Shown: positions 41,837 to 50,326 of the stretch, in pieces
Layout: each line of letters begins with the position of its first letter
Numbering within the stretch: the first letter of the stretch is position 1
Assembly: GCF_009905615.1 (NCBI RefSeq)
Contig: NZ_JAAAKW010000017.1
Location: 47,888 to 111,887, forward strand
Origin: Pseudomonas sp. SLFW
GTDB lineage: Bacteria > Pseudomonadota > Gammaproteobacteria > Pseudomonadales > Pseudomonadaceae
Direction of reading: 5' to 3'
Length of the DNA: 64,000 nucleotides
Notes under the pieces: generated by a model
What the model was told of the DNA's origin: nothing
What the model saw: only the letters and a program-made list of their open reading frames with translations
Database searches by the model: none
Position numbers and translations under genes: made by a program

Positions 41837-42206
41837 AAAATAGTACTCCGGCGGTAAATGGCTGTTGTCAGCCCGACGCAAGCAACATAGACGTTATTAA
41901 AGGCCTTGTGCTCATTGTGTGACTACCCCTCTGCGCCTTGACAATGTCTGCGGATGAAGAAACTAACGTTGATCAGTCAGCGTTCCGTGGACCACGGGGT
42001 AGTTGTGATTCGCTACGGGGTAAATAATGCACGTTTTTTCCGAGTTGGAAAATAGGCAGCGTGCATTTGTTATATGAAACTTGAGGCTCACTACAATCAC
42101 GTCTGACAATTGACGCGCGAGCGACGCTTATCTTTGTAAGTAATTTCTCAAACTACGCGGCTATTGGAAACAGTCTGGCAGCGACGGCCACAAGTGGCCC
42201 TGTTCG
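41837..42206. other. A+T-rich promoter region of mvaT
   Basis: 370 bp without a gene. It is clearly richer in A+T than the surrounding DNA, with TTTTTTCC and GGAAAATA blocks near 42035-42056 and TTATATGAAAC near 42069. The mvaT promoter must be here on the minus strand. Binding of MvaT to its own upstream region would be expected, but is inference. Confidence 0.5.
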
Positions 42207-43304
42207 CTATAACCCCTGTTGAAGCGCCGGATCATCAGGGTTCAACTGCTCCAGCTCGGCGAGCAATACCTGTACTTTCTGCAATTGCCCCGTTTCCTTC
42301 CAGTAGCGGATGAGCAATATCCTCGCGCTGCGATTCGCGGGCTGCCGTTGCAGGATGTCTTCCAGTTGTCGTTGCGCGGGTTCGACCTGCTGTAAGTCGT
42401 GCAGCGCGACCGCGAGTTCGAACCGATAAGCGGTGTTTTCGGGTTCCAGCTCCACCGCTTTGGCCAATGCCAGCAATGCGTACTCATTTTGGTGGTGACG
42501 CAACAGCCACTGGCCCAGTGCATGCTGCAACAGCGAGGATTGCGGGTGTTTTTCTTGCAGCGTCGCCAACAGCTGCCGGGATCGGTCCGCTTCCCCTTGT
42601 TGGTCCAGCAGTTGCACTTGGGCGAGGCCCGCCTGAAGGTTATTGGGTTCCAGTTTCAATGCCAGATCGAGGGCGTCTGCGGCCCGACGAACTTCGCCCC
42701 GATTGATCAACAGTTTCGCCAGTTGCAACTGGCTCTGGCCGCTGGGCGGCTGAGAGGCGAGGGTGCTTTCGTATTGCTCGGCGGCTTCCTGGAGTGCACC
42801 GTAATAAAGCCCGATATCGTCAGGCGTCAGGCCCTGCAAGGCGCGAACGGCGCTGAAGCGAACGCCTTGGTCGGGGTCGTCCAGCAAAGGGCCGATCAGC
42901 AGGCTGCGCTGGGCCTCGGGGACGATGGCGGTGACCGTGTCGATGGCGGCCTGCTGGACCAGTGGCACCTGACGTTTCAGGTCCGCATCGAGAATTTTCA
43001 ACGCCTGTGCGCTGGGGTAATTCGCCAGCTCAACGAGCAGACCCGCCCTGCGAATGTCGGACAGGTCAGTGCGGCTGAATTGCTGATAAAGGACGCGAGC
43101 TGCACCGGGCTTGCCGTCATGGGCCTGTTCAAGGGCTTCGGCGTAACTGTGATTGACGACGGGCGGCGGGGGCGGCGCATGCCATGCGCGCACGAGCCAT
43201 CCCAGGGCGACTACGGTCGCGACGATGACGGCTGTAATCGCTATCTTCCATCGGCGCCGGGCGTTCGGATGCCGTGGAGAGTGCTGCGAAGACGCTTTTG
43301 ACAT
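42207..43304 (-). CDS. membrane-anchored TPR/HEAT-like repeat protein
   Basis: 365 residues from ATG 43304 (MSKASSQHS); the open frame extends 120 codons upstream through a REP pair and is not coding there. A basic N-terminal tail (HPNARRRWK) precedes one transmembrane helix (ITAVIVATVVALGWLV), so most of the protein is periplasmic. Residues about 65-180 look like HEAT-type helices (DPDQGVRFSAVRAL) and residues about 180-365 are TPR repeats (LALKLEPNNLQAGLAQ, KAVELEPENTAYRFELAVALHDL). This is a scaffold; partners are unknown. Related proteins are sometimes found with cytochrome or multihaem clusters, but none is nearby. Confidence 0.82.
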   Translation of the reverse strand: MSKASSQHSPRHPNARRRWKIAITAVIVATVVALGWLVRAWHAPPPPPVVNHSYAEALEQAHDGKPGAARVLYQQFSRTDLSDIRRAGLLVELANYPSAQALKILDADLKRQVPLVQQAAIDTVTAIVPEAQRSLLIGPLLDDPDQGVRFSAVRALQGLTPDDIGLYYGALQEAAEQYESTLASQPPSGQSQLQLAKLLINRGEVRRAADALDLALKLEPNNLQAGLAQVQLLDQQGEADRSRQLLATLQEKHPQSSLLQHALGQWLLRHHQNEYALLALAKAVELEPENTAYRFELAVALHDLQQVEPAQRQLEDILQRQPANRSARILLIRYWKETGQLQKVQVLLAELEQLNPDDPALQQGL

Positions 43305-43693
43305 ACCGATTTCCGTTTCTGCGTGGACAGCAGCTTCGGGGAGTCGTGGGCGGGTGTCAAACGGGAATGGTGTTAACCCCGGTCTTTCCCGACTGCGACT
43401 TCCGTGATCGCCATCGTCGGCAAGCGGGGCGGCTGCGAGATTCGCGTCATTCGCAGAACCCAAGCAACCCACGCACTTCTGTGAGAGCGAATTTATTCGC
43501 GAAAATGGGTAAGTCGATAGAGATGTATGGCCTGCACTGGCCTTCGCGCATGAATTCGCTCCCACAGTGGCCGCGGCGTACCGACGCCTTTCGAATAACG
43601 CTCCTTTCATATTAGGAATGTACGCCCGAAGCACCGTATTACCTCGAAGGCCCCGGTCTTGCATACCCCCTTCATCGTCCTCTCAAGACCCCG
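43305..43693. other. 389-bp gap with a REP pair
   Basis: Holds the promoter of the TPR gene on the minus strand, a REP pair at 43479-43567 and the upstream region of the NIT-ANTAR gene. No credible ORF: the long frames running through it are shadows. Confidence 0.55.
43479..43567. repeat. REP pair (diverged)
   Basis: GAGAGCGAATTTATTCGCGAA and TTCGCGCATGAATTCGCTCCC arms are inverted. Mismatches to the core (GAGAG, TTTATT, GCGCATG) show a diverged copy. Confidence 0.85.
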
Positions 43694-44986
43694 ATGCCCA
43701 TGACCGACACCCACATGCCTCCCGCCCTGCGTTTCATGCTGGCTGCCCGACGCAGTGAGCTGGCGGGGCTTGAAGGGTTGGCGCAGACCTGCGAGCTGGT
43801 GACGTCCATCAGCAGGCTGGTCCATGTGCTTCAACGCGAGCGCGGGTATTCGAATGTGTATCTCGGGTGCCCTGACGCGCACCATCTGCCCCAACTTGAT
43901 GCGCTGAGTGCCGAAGCGCGAGCGATCGAGCACCAAGTGGTGACGTTTTTTCAAGGTATCGACCTGGAGCCGCATGCGGCGTCTGATCGCGCGCGGTTGT
44001 TCAACCGGCTGGCGTTCGTGATGCATGCGCTGGATGAGTTGCCCGGTTTGCGTCGACGTATTCGTGATCAACGGTTGACGGCGGTGGACGCCACGACGGC
44101 GTTGACCCGGCTGATCGGCGGCTTGCTGGCCGTGGTGTTCGAAGCGGCAGACACGGCGGTCGATCCGCAGATCACACGGGTGCTGGTGGCATTGTTCAAC
44201 TTCATGCAGGGCAAGGAGCTGGCTGGACAAGAACGGGCAGCCGGGGTGGCCGGGTTCTCCGCTGGCTTCTTCGACGCGACGTTACGGGGGCGGATCGAGC
44301 ACTTGGTGCACGGTCAGGAACGGTGTTTCCAGACGTTCATCGAGTTTGGCGAGAATGACGCCGCGACGTTGTGGCGCAACCAACAGGCGGGTGAGACCAC
44401 TGCTCAGCTGTCTCGTTTGCGAGGCGTGGCGCTGAAAACATCGGAAAGCCAACGCGTTGACCCCGCGCTGTCGCCGATGTGGTTTGAGCTCGCGACCTTG
44501 CGCATCGATGCCATGCGCGCCGTGGAGACCCGCCTGGCGGAGGTCCTGTTGCAGAGTTGTCAGGCGAGCATCAAGCAAGCCCGCGCTGATCTGGAGAATC
44601 ACCGGACCTTGCTCAACCGCTTGATCAGCCTGGAAACGGCCGGTTGCCTGGATCAGGCCGTGCTGTTCAACGTACAGGCGGTTGAGCTGGACAGCCCGCC
44701 GCAAGACGGCTTGGGGCATCACGTCGGGCGTTCGGTCCTCGATATGCTGCAGACCCAGACCCAACGGTTGATGAGTGCCAACGACGAGCGCGACGAGGCC
44801 CGTAAAGCGTTGAGCGAGCGGAAAGTGGTGGAGCGGGCCAAGCGTTTATTGATGGATGAATTCCAGTTGACCGAGAACGATGCGTACGAGCGCTTGCGCT
44901 TGTCGTCCATGGATCGCGGGCAGCGCATGGTCGATGTGGCGCAGGCATTGCTGGATCGGGTAGCCGCTCGGTCGGTAAGGCGTTAG
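43694..44986 (+). CDS. NIT-ANTAR nitrate-type antiterminator (NasR-like)
   Basis: 430 residues from ATG 43694; ATG 43700 is an alternative and no strong RBS is visible. Residues about 30-280 form a NIT (nitrate- and nitrite-sensing) domain, recognisable by LVTSISRLVHVLQRERGYSNVYLG. Residues about 370-425 are an ANTAR RNA-binding domain (ALSERKVVERAKRLLMDEFQLTENDAYERLRLSSM). The two-domain layout matches Klebsiella NasR, which senses nitrate and binds a hairpin in the leader of the nitrate-assimilation operon. No nitrate reductase gene lies in the window. The stop overlaps that of moaA by four bases, convergently. Confidence 0.88.
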   Translation: MPMTDTHMPPALRFMLAARRSELAGLEGLAQTCELVTSISRLVHVLQRERGYSNVYLGCPDAHHLPQLDALSAEARAIEHQVVTFFQGIDLEPHAASDRARLFNRLAFVMHALDELPGLRRRIRDQRLTAVDATTALTRLIGGLLAVVFEAADTAVDPQITRVLVALFNFMQGKELAGQERAAGVAGFSAGFFDATLRGRIEHLVHGQERCFQTFIEFGENDAATLWRNQQAGETTAQLSRLRGVALKTSESQRVDPALSPMWFELATLRIDAMRAVETRLAEVLLQSCQASIKQARADLENHRTLLNRLISLETAGCLDQAVLFNVQAVELDSPPQDGLGHHVGRSVLDMLQTQTQRLMSANDERDEARKALSERKVVERAKRLLMDEFQLTENDAYERLRLSSMDRGQRMVDVAQALLDRVAARSVRR

Positions 44987-45981
44987 CCGCCGGTCATGTT
45001 CATGAACCGGACCACCTGCACGTCATCGTTGATTTCGAAATTGTGCTGATACGGTTTGAGTTTCATCGCTTCGACGATGGCTCTTTCGAGCTTTTCCGGC
45101 TGGCCGGGATTGGCACGCAGGACGGCCTTGAGGTCGGCGGAATGTTCGTTGCCCAGGCACAGCAACAAGCGGCCTTCCACGGTCACCCGCACGCGGTTGC
45201 AGGTGGCGCAGAAATTGTGGCTGTGAGGGGAGATGAAGCCGACGCGGATATCCGGGGCTTCAGCCAGGCGCCAATAGCGCGAAGGGCCTTGGGTCGATTC
45301 CGTGGAGTTGATCAGGGTGTAGCGTTCGGCAATCCGCTCGCGCACCTGATCACTGGAGAAAAACGACTCGGCGCGGCTGTGTTCGCTGATGATGCCCAGC
45401 GGCATTTCTTCGATGAAGGTGATGTCCAGGCCGCGATCGATGGCGAAGGCCACCAGGTCATTGATTTCGCGATCGTTGCGCCCTTGCATCACCACGCAGT
45501 TCAACTTGGTGTGGGTGAACCCGGCTGCGTTGGCCGCATCAATGCCAGCAATGACTTTACTCAAGTCGCCGGTACGGGTCAGTTCCTTGAAGCGCGCAGG
45601 GTCGAGGCTGTCGAGGCTGATATTGAGGCGTTTGAGTCCGGCTTCGAACAGCGGCGCCGCCAGCTTGTCCAGCTGCGAGCCGTTGGTGGTCATGCACAGT
45701 TCACGCAGGCCGGGCAGGGCGGCGATGTTCTTGCACAAACCGACGATGCCCGCACGCACCAGCGGCTCGCCACCGGTCAGGCGAATTTTTTTGGTGCCCA
45801 GCTCGACGAAGCGTTCGGCGATCTGCAGGATTTCTTCCAGCGAGAGAATCTGCTGACGGGGCAGGAAGGTCATGTCCTCGGCCATGCAATACACGCAGCG
45901 GAAATCGCAGCGATCCGTCACCGACATTCGAACGTAATCGACCTTGCGTGAAAACCCGTCCAGCAGAACCCGATCAGACAT
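44983..45981 (-). CDS. moaA: GTP 3',8-cyclase (molybdenum cofactor biosynthesis MoaA)
   Basis: 332 residues from ATG 45981 (MSDRVLLDGF), with GAGAAAC upstream. The radical-SAM cluster ligands are C25, C29, C32 in CDFRCVYC. The C-terminal second [4Fe-4S] cluster is held by FCATCNRVRV and LLLCLG, and the protein ends MTGG, the essential GG tail. It starts molybdopterin synthesis by rearranging GTP. Pseudomonads often carry more than one moaA; this one lies next to a nitrate regulator and downstream of a nitrite-transporter remnant, so it may have served nitrate reductase. Confidence 0.95.
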   Translation of the reverse strand: MSDRVLLDGFSRKVDYVRMSVTDRCDFRCVYCMAEDMTFLPRQQILSLEEILQIAERFVELGTKKIRLTGGEPLVRAGIVGLCKNIAALPGLRELCMTTNGSQLDKLAAPLFEAGLKRLNISLDSLDPARFKELTRTGDLSKVIAGIDAANAAGFTHTKLNCVVMQGRNDREINDLVAFAIDRGLDITFIEEMPLGIISEHSRAESFFSSDQVRERIAERYTLINSTESTQGPSRYWRLAEAPDIRVGFISPHSHNFCATCNRVRVTVEGRLLLCLGNEHSADLKAVLRANPGQPEKLERAIVEAMKLKPYQHNFEINDDVQVVRFMNMTGG

Positions 45982-46083
45982 TGCGTTTCTCGACAGCGTG
46001 TGGCGTGGCAGAAGCAAAACGTGCGTCAGTCCATTCGGATCGTCGCACGCAGGAATCGTTAAATTTTCTGGCTGGCCGGTTGT

Positions 46084-46200
46084 TCAAGGCGAGTGGCCTT
46101 GGCATCCGTCGCCGGAGGCTTCAGTGACCTTCGAGTAAGACACGTAATACGCCAGCCCGACGAAAATTGCACCCCCCACCGCGTTGCCGAGCAAGTCAGG
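46084..46200 (-). pseudogene. C-terminal remnant of a formate/nitrite transporter (FNT family)
   Basis: The minus-strand frame ending at TGA 46084-46086 reads, from about 46200, LLGNAVGGAIFVGLAYYVSYSK and continues VTEASGDG to the stop. The block GNAVGGAIFVGLAYYV is the end of the sixth membrane helix of FNT proteins (FocA/NirC), where GNxxGGaxFVGl is conserved. Upstream of 46200 the frame gives no FNT sequence, and no start or hydrophobic stretch follows until the antiporter gene, so only about 40 residues are left. It is on the same strand as moaA, 102 bp upstream of it. This looks like a deletion remnant. Confidence 0.75.
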
Positions 46201-46396
46201 GCACTGTTCAAGCCTCCGGTCTTGATGCGTCAGGTCTCGGGGGACGGGCGCCAGTCCTCGGAGGGCAACGGTGCAACGCCAGGCCGCATGGCAGAATCGC
46301 CAGGACGGACGTATTCAGTTGATGAGCAAGCTACCGATGCGATGCCAGAGCGTCCAATCGCTTGTTCCGATGACTTGATCGACCGGCTCTATCGCG

Positions 46397-47746
46397 TCAC
46401 CGATCAGCGGTTTGCGCCATGCTGCGCTCGTAGCGTTCGAGCAGCGGTTGAATGCTGATGCCGTGTACCAGAATGCTCAGCGCCACGACCGAGAGCGTAA
46501 GCCCTATGGTGGTAGGCACCGCGTCCATCGGCAGGCCGTGGGAAAGGGCGTAGCACAGGTAGTACAGCGTACCGATGCCGCGAATGCCGAACCAGCCCAC
46601 CAGCGCCTTTTGCGGACGGCTCAGCAGGCGTCGACTGATCAGCAGCCAGACGCTCAACGGCCTGATCACACAGAACAATGCCAGGCCCAACACCAGCGCG
46701 CGCCAGTCCCAATAAAAAGCGATGGCGGCGCCGAGCAGGGTAATCAGCAGCACCTCCATGGCACGCTCCACCAGGCTGCCGAACGCGAGCATATCGCCCA
46801 TCATCACCCCGGCCGCCAGTTGCGATTCGGACAGTTCTTCGTGGTCGGTCACCGTGGCGGCCTGGGGGTCGCTGTCCATGTGCCCGAGCACCGGTTTGGC
46901 GACGTGCTCGGACGGGACTTCCGACTGAGTGATGCGCACCTCGGCCCGTCGCAGGCCCAATCCGGCGGCGAACACGGCCAGGAACCCATACGCGCCCAAT
47001 GCTTCTGCGATGGCGTAGGCCATGGCGATCAGCGCCAGCGCGAGAAAATCGTTCGGCGAGGTGGTGCTGTCGGCGTTTTTGATGCGCAAGTAGATCATCA
47101 GGTGACCGACGCCGCGCCCCAATCCGTAGCCCAGCAACAGGCCCACAGGCACGCCCCACAGAATGTTTTTCAGCAGCCAGCCCTGCACCCAGTTGAAATC
47201 GGCGGTGCCGTGGGTGAGGAACAGCAGGGCGAAGATCACGAAGGGGAACGCGCTGCCGTCGTTAAGCCCGGCTTCCCCCGAGAGACCGAAGCGCACGCGA
47301 TCAAAATCCTGAGCGTTGTTGACCTGCACCAGACCGGCGAGCACCGGGTCGGTCGGCGAGAGCATGGCGCCCAGCAGCAGCGACACGGCCCAAGGCAGGT
47401 CCAACAGGAAGTGCGCGGCAAGGCAGACGCCGACGATGGTCGCCAGCATCACCGGCACCGCCAGCAGGTAGGCCGAATGCCAGGCCGAGCGGTGCAGCGG
47501 CAAGCGCAGTTTGATGCCGGTATTGAAGAGCGAAAACAGCACCGCGACTTCGGTCAGGCGCTCCAGCCAGTGCCGGGATTCACGGACGTCCAGCTGCACC
47601 AGATCCAGCCCCCACGGGCCGATGCACGCCCCGAACGCCAGACACACCGCCGAGGTGGTGACGGGCAGCCAGCGCAGGTACGAAGAGGTCAACGCCAGGA
47701 GCATCAGAAGGACGCCCAGCACGGTCATGCAAAGAATAAAACTCAT
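46397..47746 (-). CDS. CPA1-type cation/proton antiporter (NhaP-like)
   Basis: 449 residues with about 12 membrane helices. LLGAMLSPTDPVLAGLVQV and GLSGEAGLNDGSAFPFVIFALL are the ion-binding signature pair of NhaP/NHE proteins (usual form ESxLND; here EAGLND, which keeps the aspartate). FLALALIAMAYAIAEALGAYGFLAVFAAGL is helix 8-like. GWFGIRGIGTLYYL is a further conserved block. There is no large cytoplasmic C-terminal domain: the protein ends 15 residues after the last helix. It exchanges Na+ or K+ for H+. The GAGG-like GAGGCCGG precedes ATG 47746. Confidence 0.88.
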   Translation of the reverse strand: MSFILCMTVLGVLLMLLALTSSYLRWLPVTTSAVCLAFGACIGPWGLDLVQLDVRESRHWLERLTEVAVLFSLFNTGIKLRLPLHRSAWHSAYLLAVPVMLATIVGVCLAAHFLLDLPWAVSLLLGAMLSPTDPVLAGLVQVNNAQDFDRVRFGLSGEAGLNDGSAFPFVIFALLFLTHGTADFNWVQGWLLKNILWGVPVGLLLGYGLGRGVGHLMIYLRIKNADSTTSPNDFLALALIAMAYAIAEALGAYGFLAVFAAGLGLRRAEVRITQSEVPSEHVAKPVLGHMDSDPQAATVTDHEELSESQLAAGVMMGDMLAFGSLVERAMEVLLITLLGAAIAFYWDWRALVLGLALFCVIRPLSVWLLISRRLLSRPQKALVGWFGIRGIGTLYYLCYALSHGLPMDAVPTTIGLTLSVVALSILVHGISIQPLLERYERSMAQTADR

Positions 47747-48071
47747 CCGGCCTCATCGAGCGTAAAGAAGTGGGTTCCTTGTGTGACTGTGCGGGGTGGG
47801 GATAGTTATAAAGAATGTTAAGGGGCAGAAGATGGGGTTGGCCTGATGCTGGACGTTGCCAGACCCAACGTCTTCGCTGCCGTCGTCCCTCCGGCGTCTC
47901 CCACAGGTTTTGTAGCGTTTCGCCATGCAGTGATCGCCTTGAGCCCTCATGTCGAAAGGGGGCATGCACCACGATCCTGAAGACTTGAACGTACCTTGTG
48001 GGAGACGCCGGAGGGACGACGGCAGGGAAAGCGATGGGTCAGGCTGAACATCGCTCCGCTGTCAGCCCGTT
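47747..48071. other. 325-bp gap with a large inverted repeat
   Basis: Holds the antiporter promoter region and the 29-bp perfect inverted repeat described separately. No ORF with support. The region also acts as the downstream end of the polyamine-type transport operon. Confidence 0.6.
47877..48025. repeat. perfect 29-bp inverted repeat, 91-bp centre (REP-like but of another family)
   Basis: The arm at 47877-47905 is the exact reverse complement of that at 47997-48025. The right arm starts TGTGGGAGACGCCGGAGG, so it keeps the GTGGGAG head of the other REPs but has a different palindrome (GCCG...CGGC). The 91-bp centre contains no ORF. This could be a paired REP of a distinct family or a small MITE-like element. 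Confidence 0.85.
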
Positions 48072-49133
48072 TTACCGCTCGATCGTCCGGCTCCAGCGTG
48101 CGTTCCACTCCGGCCGGATCAGGTTGACCTTGTCCCAGTCGATGGTCACGGCCGTTTCCAGGTATTTGTTCATCGCTTCGACCTGGCCACGGGTGCGGTC
48201 GCTGGTCGGGGTTTTCGGGTTGGACGGGATCTGGTCGCCCAATTCCAGCGCCGGGGCCTGGGCTTCCGGGGTCAGCAGGAATTCCGCCAGTTTCTGCGCC
48301 AGTTCCGGCTGGTCGTTGTTGGCGAGGGTGCATTCAGCCACGTTCAACACCACGGCGCCTTCTTTCGGCGGGGCGTATTCAACCGGGATGCCCTTCAGTT
48401 TCAGTGCTGTCACCTGGGTTGGCGTCAGCGGAAACAACGCGGCTTCGCCGGTCTGCACCATCTCGGAAATTTTCGCCGAGCTGGCGATGTACTCAAGCAC
48501 GTTCGGGCCGACGGTTTTTGGCCAGGCCTTGAAGCCCGGTTCGACGTTGGTCTCGTCACCGCCCTGTAAACGGTTGAACATCAGGAAGCCATGCAGACCG
48601 AAGGTCGAGGACGCCAGGGACTGGAACACCAGCTTGTCCTTGTAGCGTTTGTCGGCCATGTCTCCCCATGACGTCGGGGCGCTCCAGCCGTTCTCCTGGA
48701 ACATTTTGGTGTTGTACGCTAGGCCGGTGACGCCGAGGCTCACGGCCACCGCTTCGTCCTTGATCTTGCCCTTGTCCGGAATGTCCGCCAGCGTCGCGCT
48801 GGGCTTCAGCTTGCCGCACAGCCCCATGGAAATGGCCCGGTACATGATCCCGTCATCGAGAAACATCACGTGCATCTGCGGGTTGTCCTTGCTCGCCTGC
48901 ACCTTGGCCAGAATGTCGGACGACGTCCCGGGTACGATCACCACTTTGACGTTGTTGGCCTTCTCGAACGCGGGCAGCACCTGATCGGCATACAAGCGCT
49001 CCATGGTGCCGCCGTTCATGCCGAGGTATAGCGTGGTTTCAGCCTGTGCGCTGCCCGACGCCAATAACGCGGCGAGCGGGACGCAAGACAGCCCGGTGAG
49101 GGCAAAACGTTTGACGCTGTTCATGGTTTTCAT
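48072..49133 (-). CDS. periplasmic binding protein of PotD/spermidine-putrescine type
   Basis: 353 residues from ATG 49133 with GAGGAAG upstream. An N-terminal signal peptide ends GSAQA|ETTLYL, so the mature protein is periplasmic. The type II periplasmic-binding fold is visible in LYLGMNGGTMERLYADQVLPAFEKANNVKV and AYNTKMFQENGWSAPTSWGDM. It resembles the PotD/PotF or Fe(III)/2-aminoethylphosphonate binder group (extracellular solute-binding family 1/8). It is the last gene of the operon; its start overlaps the FAD gene (ATGA). The ligand is probably a cationic amine or opine-like compound, inferred from the linked transporter class and dehydrogenase. Confidence 0.85.
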   Translation of the reverse strand: MKTMNSVKRFALTGLSCVPLAALLASGSAQAETTLYLGMNGGTMERLYADQVLPAFEKANNVKVVIVPGTSSDILAKVQASKDNPQMHVMFLDDGIMYRAISMGLCGKLKPSATLADIPDKGKIKDEAVAVSLGVTGLAYNTKMFQENGWSAPTSWGDMADKRYKDKLVFQSLASSTFGLHGFLMFNRLQGGDETNVEPGFKAWPKTVGPNVLEYIASSAKISEMVQTGEAALFPLTPTQVTALKLKGIPVEYAPPKEGAVVLNVAECTLANNDQPELAQKLAEFLLTPEAQAPALELGDQIPSNPKTPTSDRTRGQVEAMNKYLETAVTIDWDKVNLIRPEWNARWSRTIER

Positions 49134-50326
49134 GGGTGTGATCTTCCTCTGAACAAAGGGATAACGTTGACCGCGCCCTTGGGCACGGCGATGGCGGGCT
49201 GTACAGGCTGTGAAGCGGGTTGAAAACGGCGGATGGAAAAAACGTCGAGAGCAATGGCCGGTGCGCCGTGACAGACGATCTGCGCCAGCGCTTCCCCGGC
49301 GGCGGGGCCGATCTGGAAGCCGGACCCCGCAAAGCCGAACCCGTGCAACAGGCCCGGTTGGGTCGAGCTTGCGCCGAGCACCGGTTCGCGGTCCGGCAGA
49401 TAACCTTCAGTGCCGCTCCACGTGCGGATCGCCTGTGCACCGGCCAGCGGCGGGTACAGTTCGACGGCGTTGCGCAGGATGTCGAGGATCGCGGCCTGAC
49501 CGGGACGCGCGGTGGTCGGGTCGAGGGGGAAGCCCTGTCCGCCGCCCAGCACGCAGTTGCCCCGTGCGACCTGACGGGCATAAATCCCGCCGCCTTCGAC
49601 GCCGGTGCTGACGTCCATGAACATGGGCAGTGGCTCGGTCACCAGCATCGCCGGGTGTCCGGCGCGCATCGGCACCGGCTCGCCAAACTGTTCGGCCAGC
49701 GCCGCTGCCCAGGCCCCGGCGCAGTTCAGCAGCCACGGCGCTTGAAACCGGTGGCCTTCGGCGGTCTGTACGTCGAAGGCCTGGCCGTCGTGGCTCACCT
49801 GGGTGACCTGCGCCTGTTCGAACACCTCGGCGCCGGCGCGGCGGGCGGCAAACGCGAACGCCGGAGAGACCAGCCGCGGATTTGCGTGGCCGTCGTCGGC
49901 GCACAGCGAGGCGCCCACCGCGACATCCCCCGCCCACGGAAAACGGGCGCGCAGTTGCGCACGGTCGAGCAATTGCAGGTCCAGACCAAAACCTCGGGAG
50001 GCCTGTTCGTAGGCCACCAGCGCGGTCATGTCCTGATCGCTGCGGGCCAGTTTCAGATGACCGGAGCGCAGGTATTCGCCGTCGATGCCAATGAGGTTTT
50101 TCAGGTCGCTCCAGATCCCGTGGGCCCGCTGCGACAATGGCAATTGCGACAGGGGGCGGCCTTGACGTCGCACACCTCCGTAGTTGACGCCACTGGAATG
50201 CGAGCCGAAAAAATCCCGCTCCAGCAGCGCCACACGTTTACCCGCCCTGGCCAGAAACAGCGCGGCGGAAGCACCGACGATGCCGCCGCCGATGACCACG
50301 GCATCCACTTCGACAGGCAGGCTCAT
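49130..50326 (-). CDS. FAD-dependent amine/opine dehydrogenase, small-subunit type (HcnC/OoxB-like)
   Basis: 398 residues from ATG 50326; the start overlaps the preceding stop (ATGA), which fixes it. DAVVIGGGIVGASAALFLARAGKRVALLE is the FAD-binding Rossmann motif of the D-amino acid oxidase/glycine oxidase superfamily. NYGGVRRQGR follows as in the substrate-site loop of the family, and GLLHGFGFAGSGFQIGPAAGEALA is the C-terminal FAD-binding block. Proteins of this shape are the catalytic subunits of octopine/nopaline oxidase, D-hydroxyproline dehydrogenase and HCN synthase. Together with the next two genes it makes a three-part complex. The amine substrate is unknown. Confidence 0.87.
   Translation of the reverse strand: MSLPVEVDAVVIGGGIVGASAALFLARAGKRVALLERDFFGSHSSGVNYGGVRRQGRPLSQLPLSQRAHGIWSDLKNLIGIDGEYLRSGHLKLARSDQDMTALVAYEQASRGFGLDLQLLDRAQLRARFPWAGDVAVGASLCADDGHANPRLVSPAFAFAARRAGAEVFEQAQVTQVSHDGQAFDVQTAEGHRFQAPWLLNCAGAWAAALAEQFGEPVPMRAGHPAMLVTEPLPMFMDVSTGVEGGGIYARQVARGNCVLGGGQGFPLDPTTARPGQAAILDILRNAVELYPPLAGAQAIRTWSGTEGYLPDREPVLGASSTQPGLLHGFGFAGSGFQIGPAAGEALAQIVCHGAPAIALDVFSIRRFQPASQPVQPAIAVPKGAVNVIPLFRGRSHP

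Noticed and set aside
46093..46458. 121-codon plus-strand ORF over the FNT remnant and antiporter end
   Set aside because: It is antisense to the FNT tail and the antiporter stop, with no hydrophobic or known motif.
46412..47821. 469-codon plus-strand open frame
   Set aside because: Antisense shadow of the cation/proton antiporter; composition rich in Q, H and R with no hydrophobic helices.
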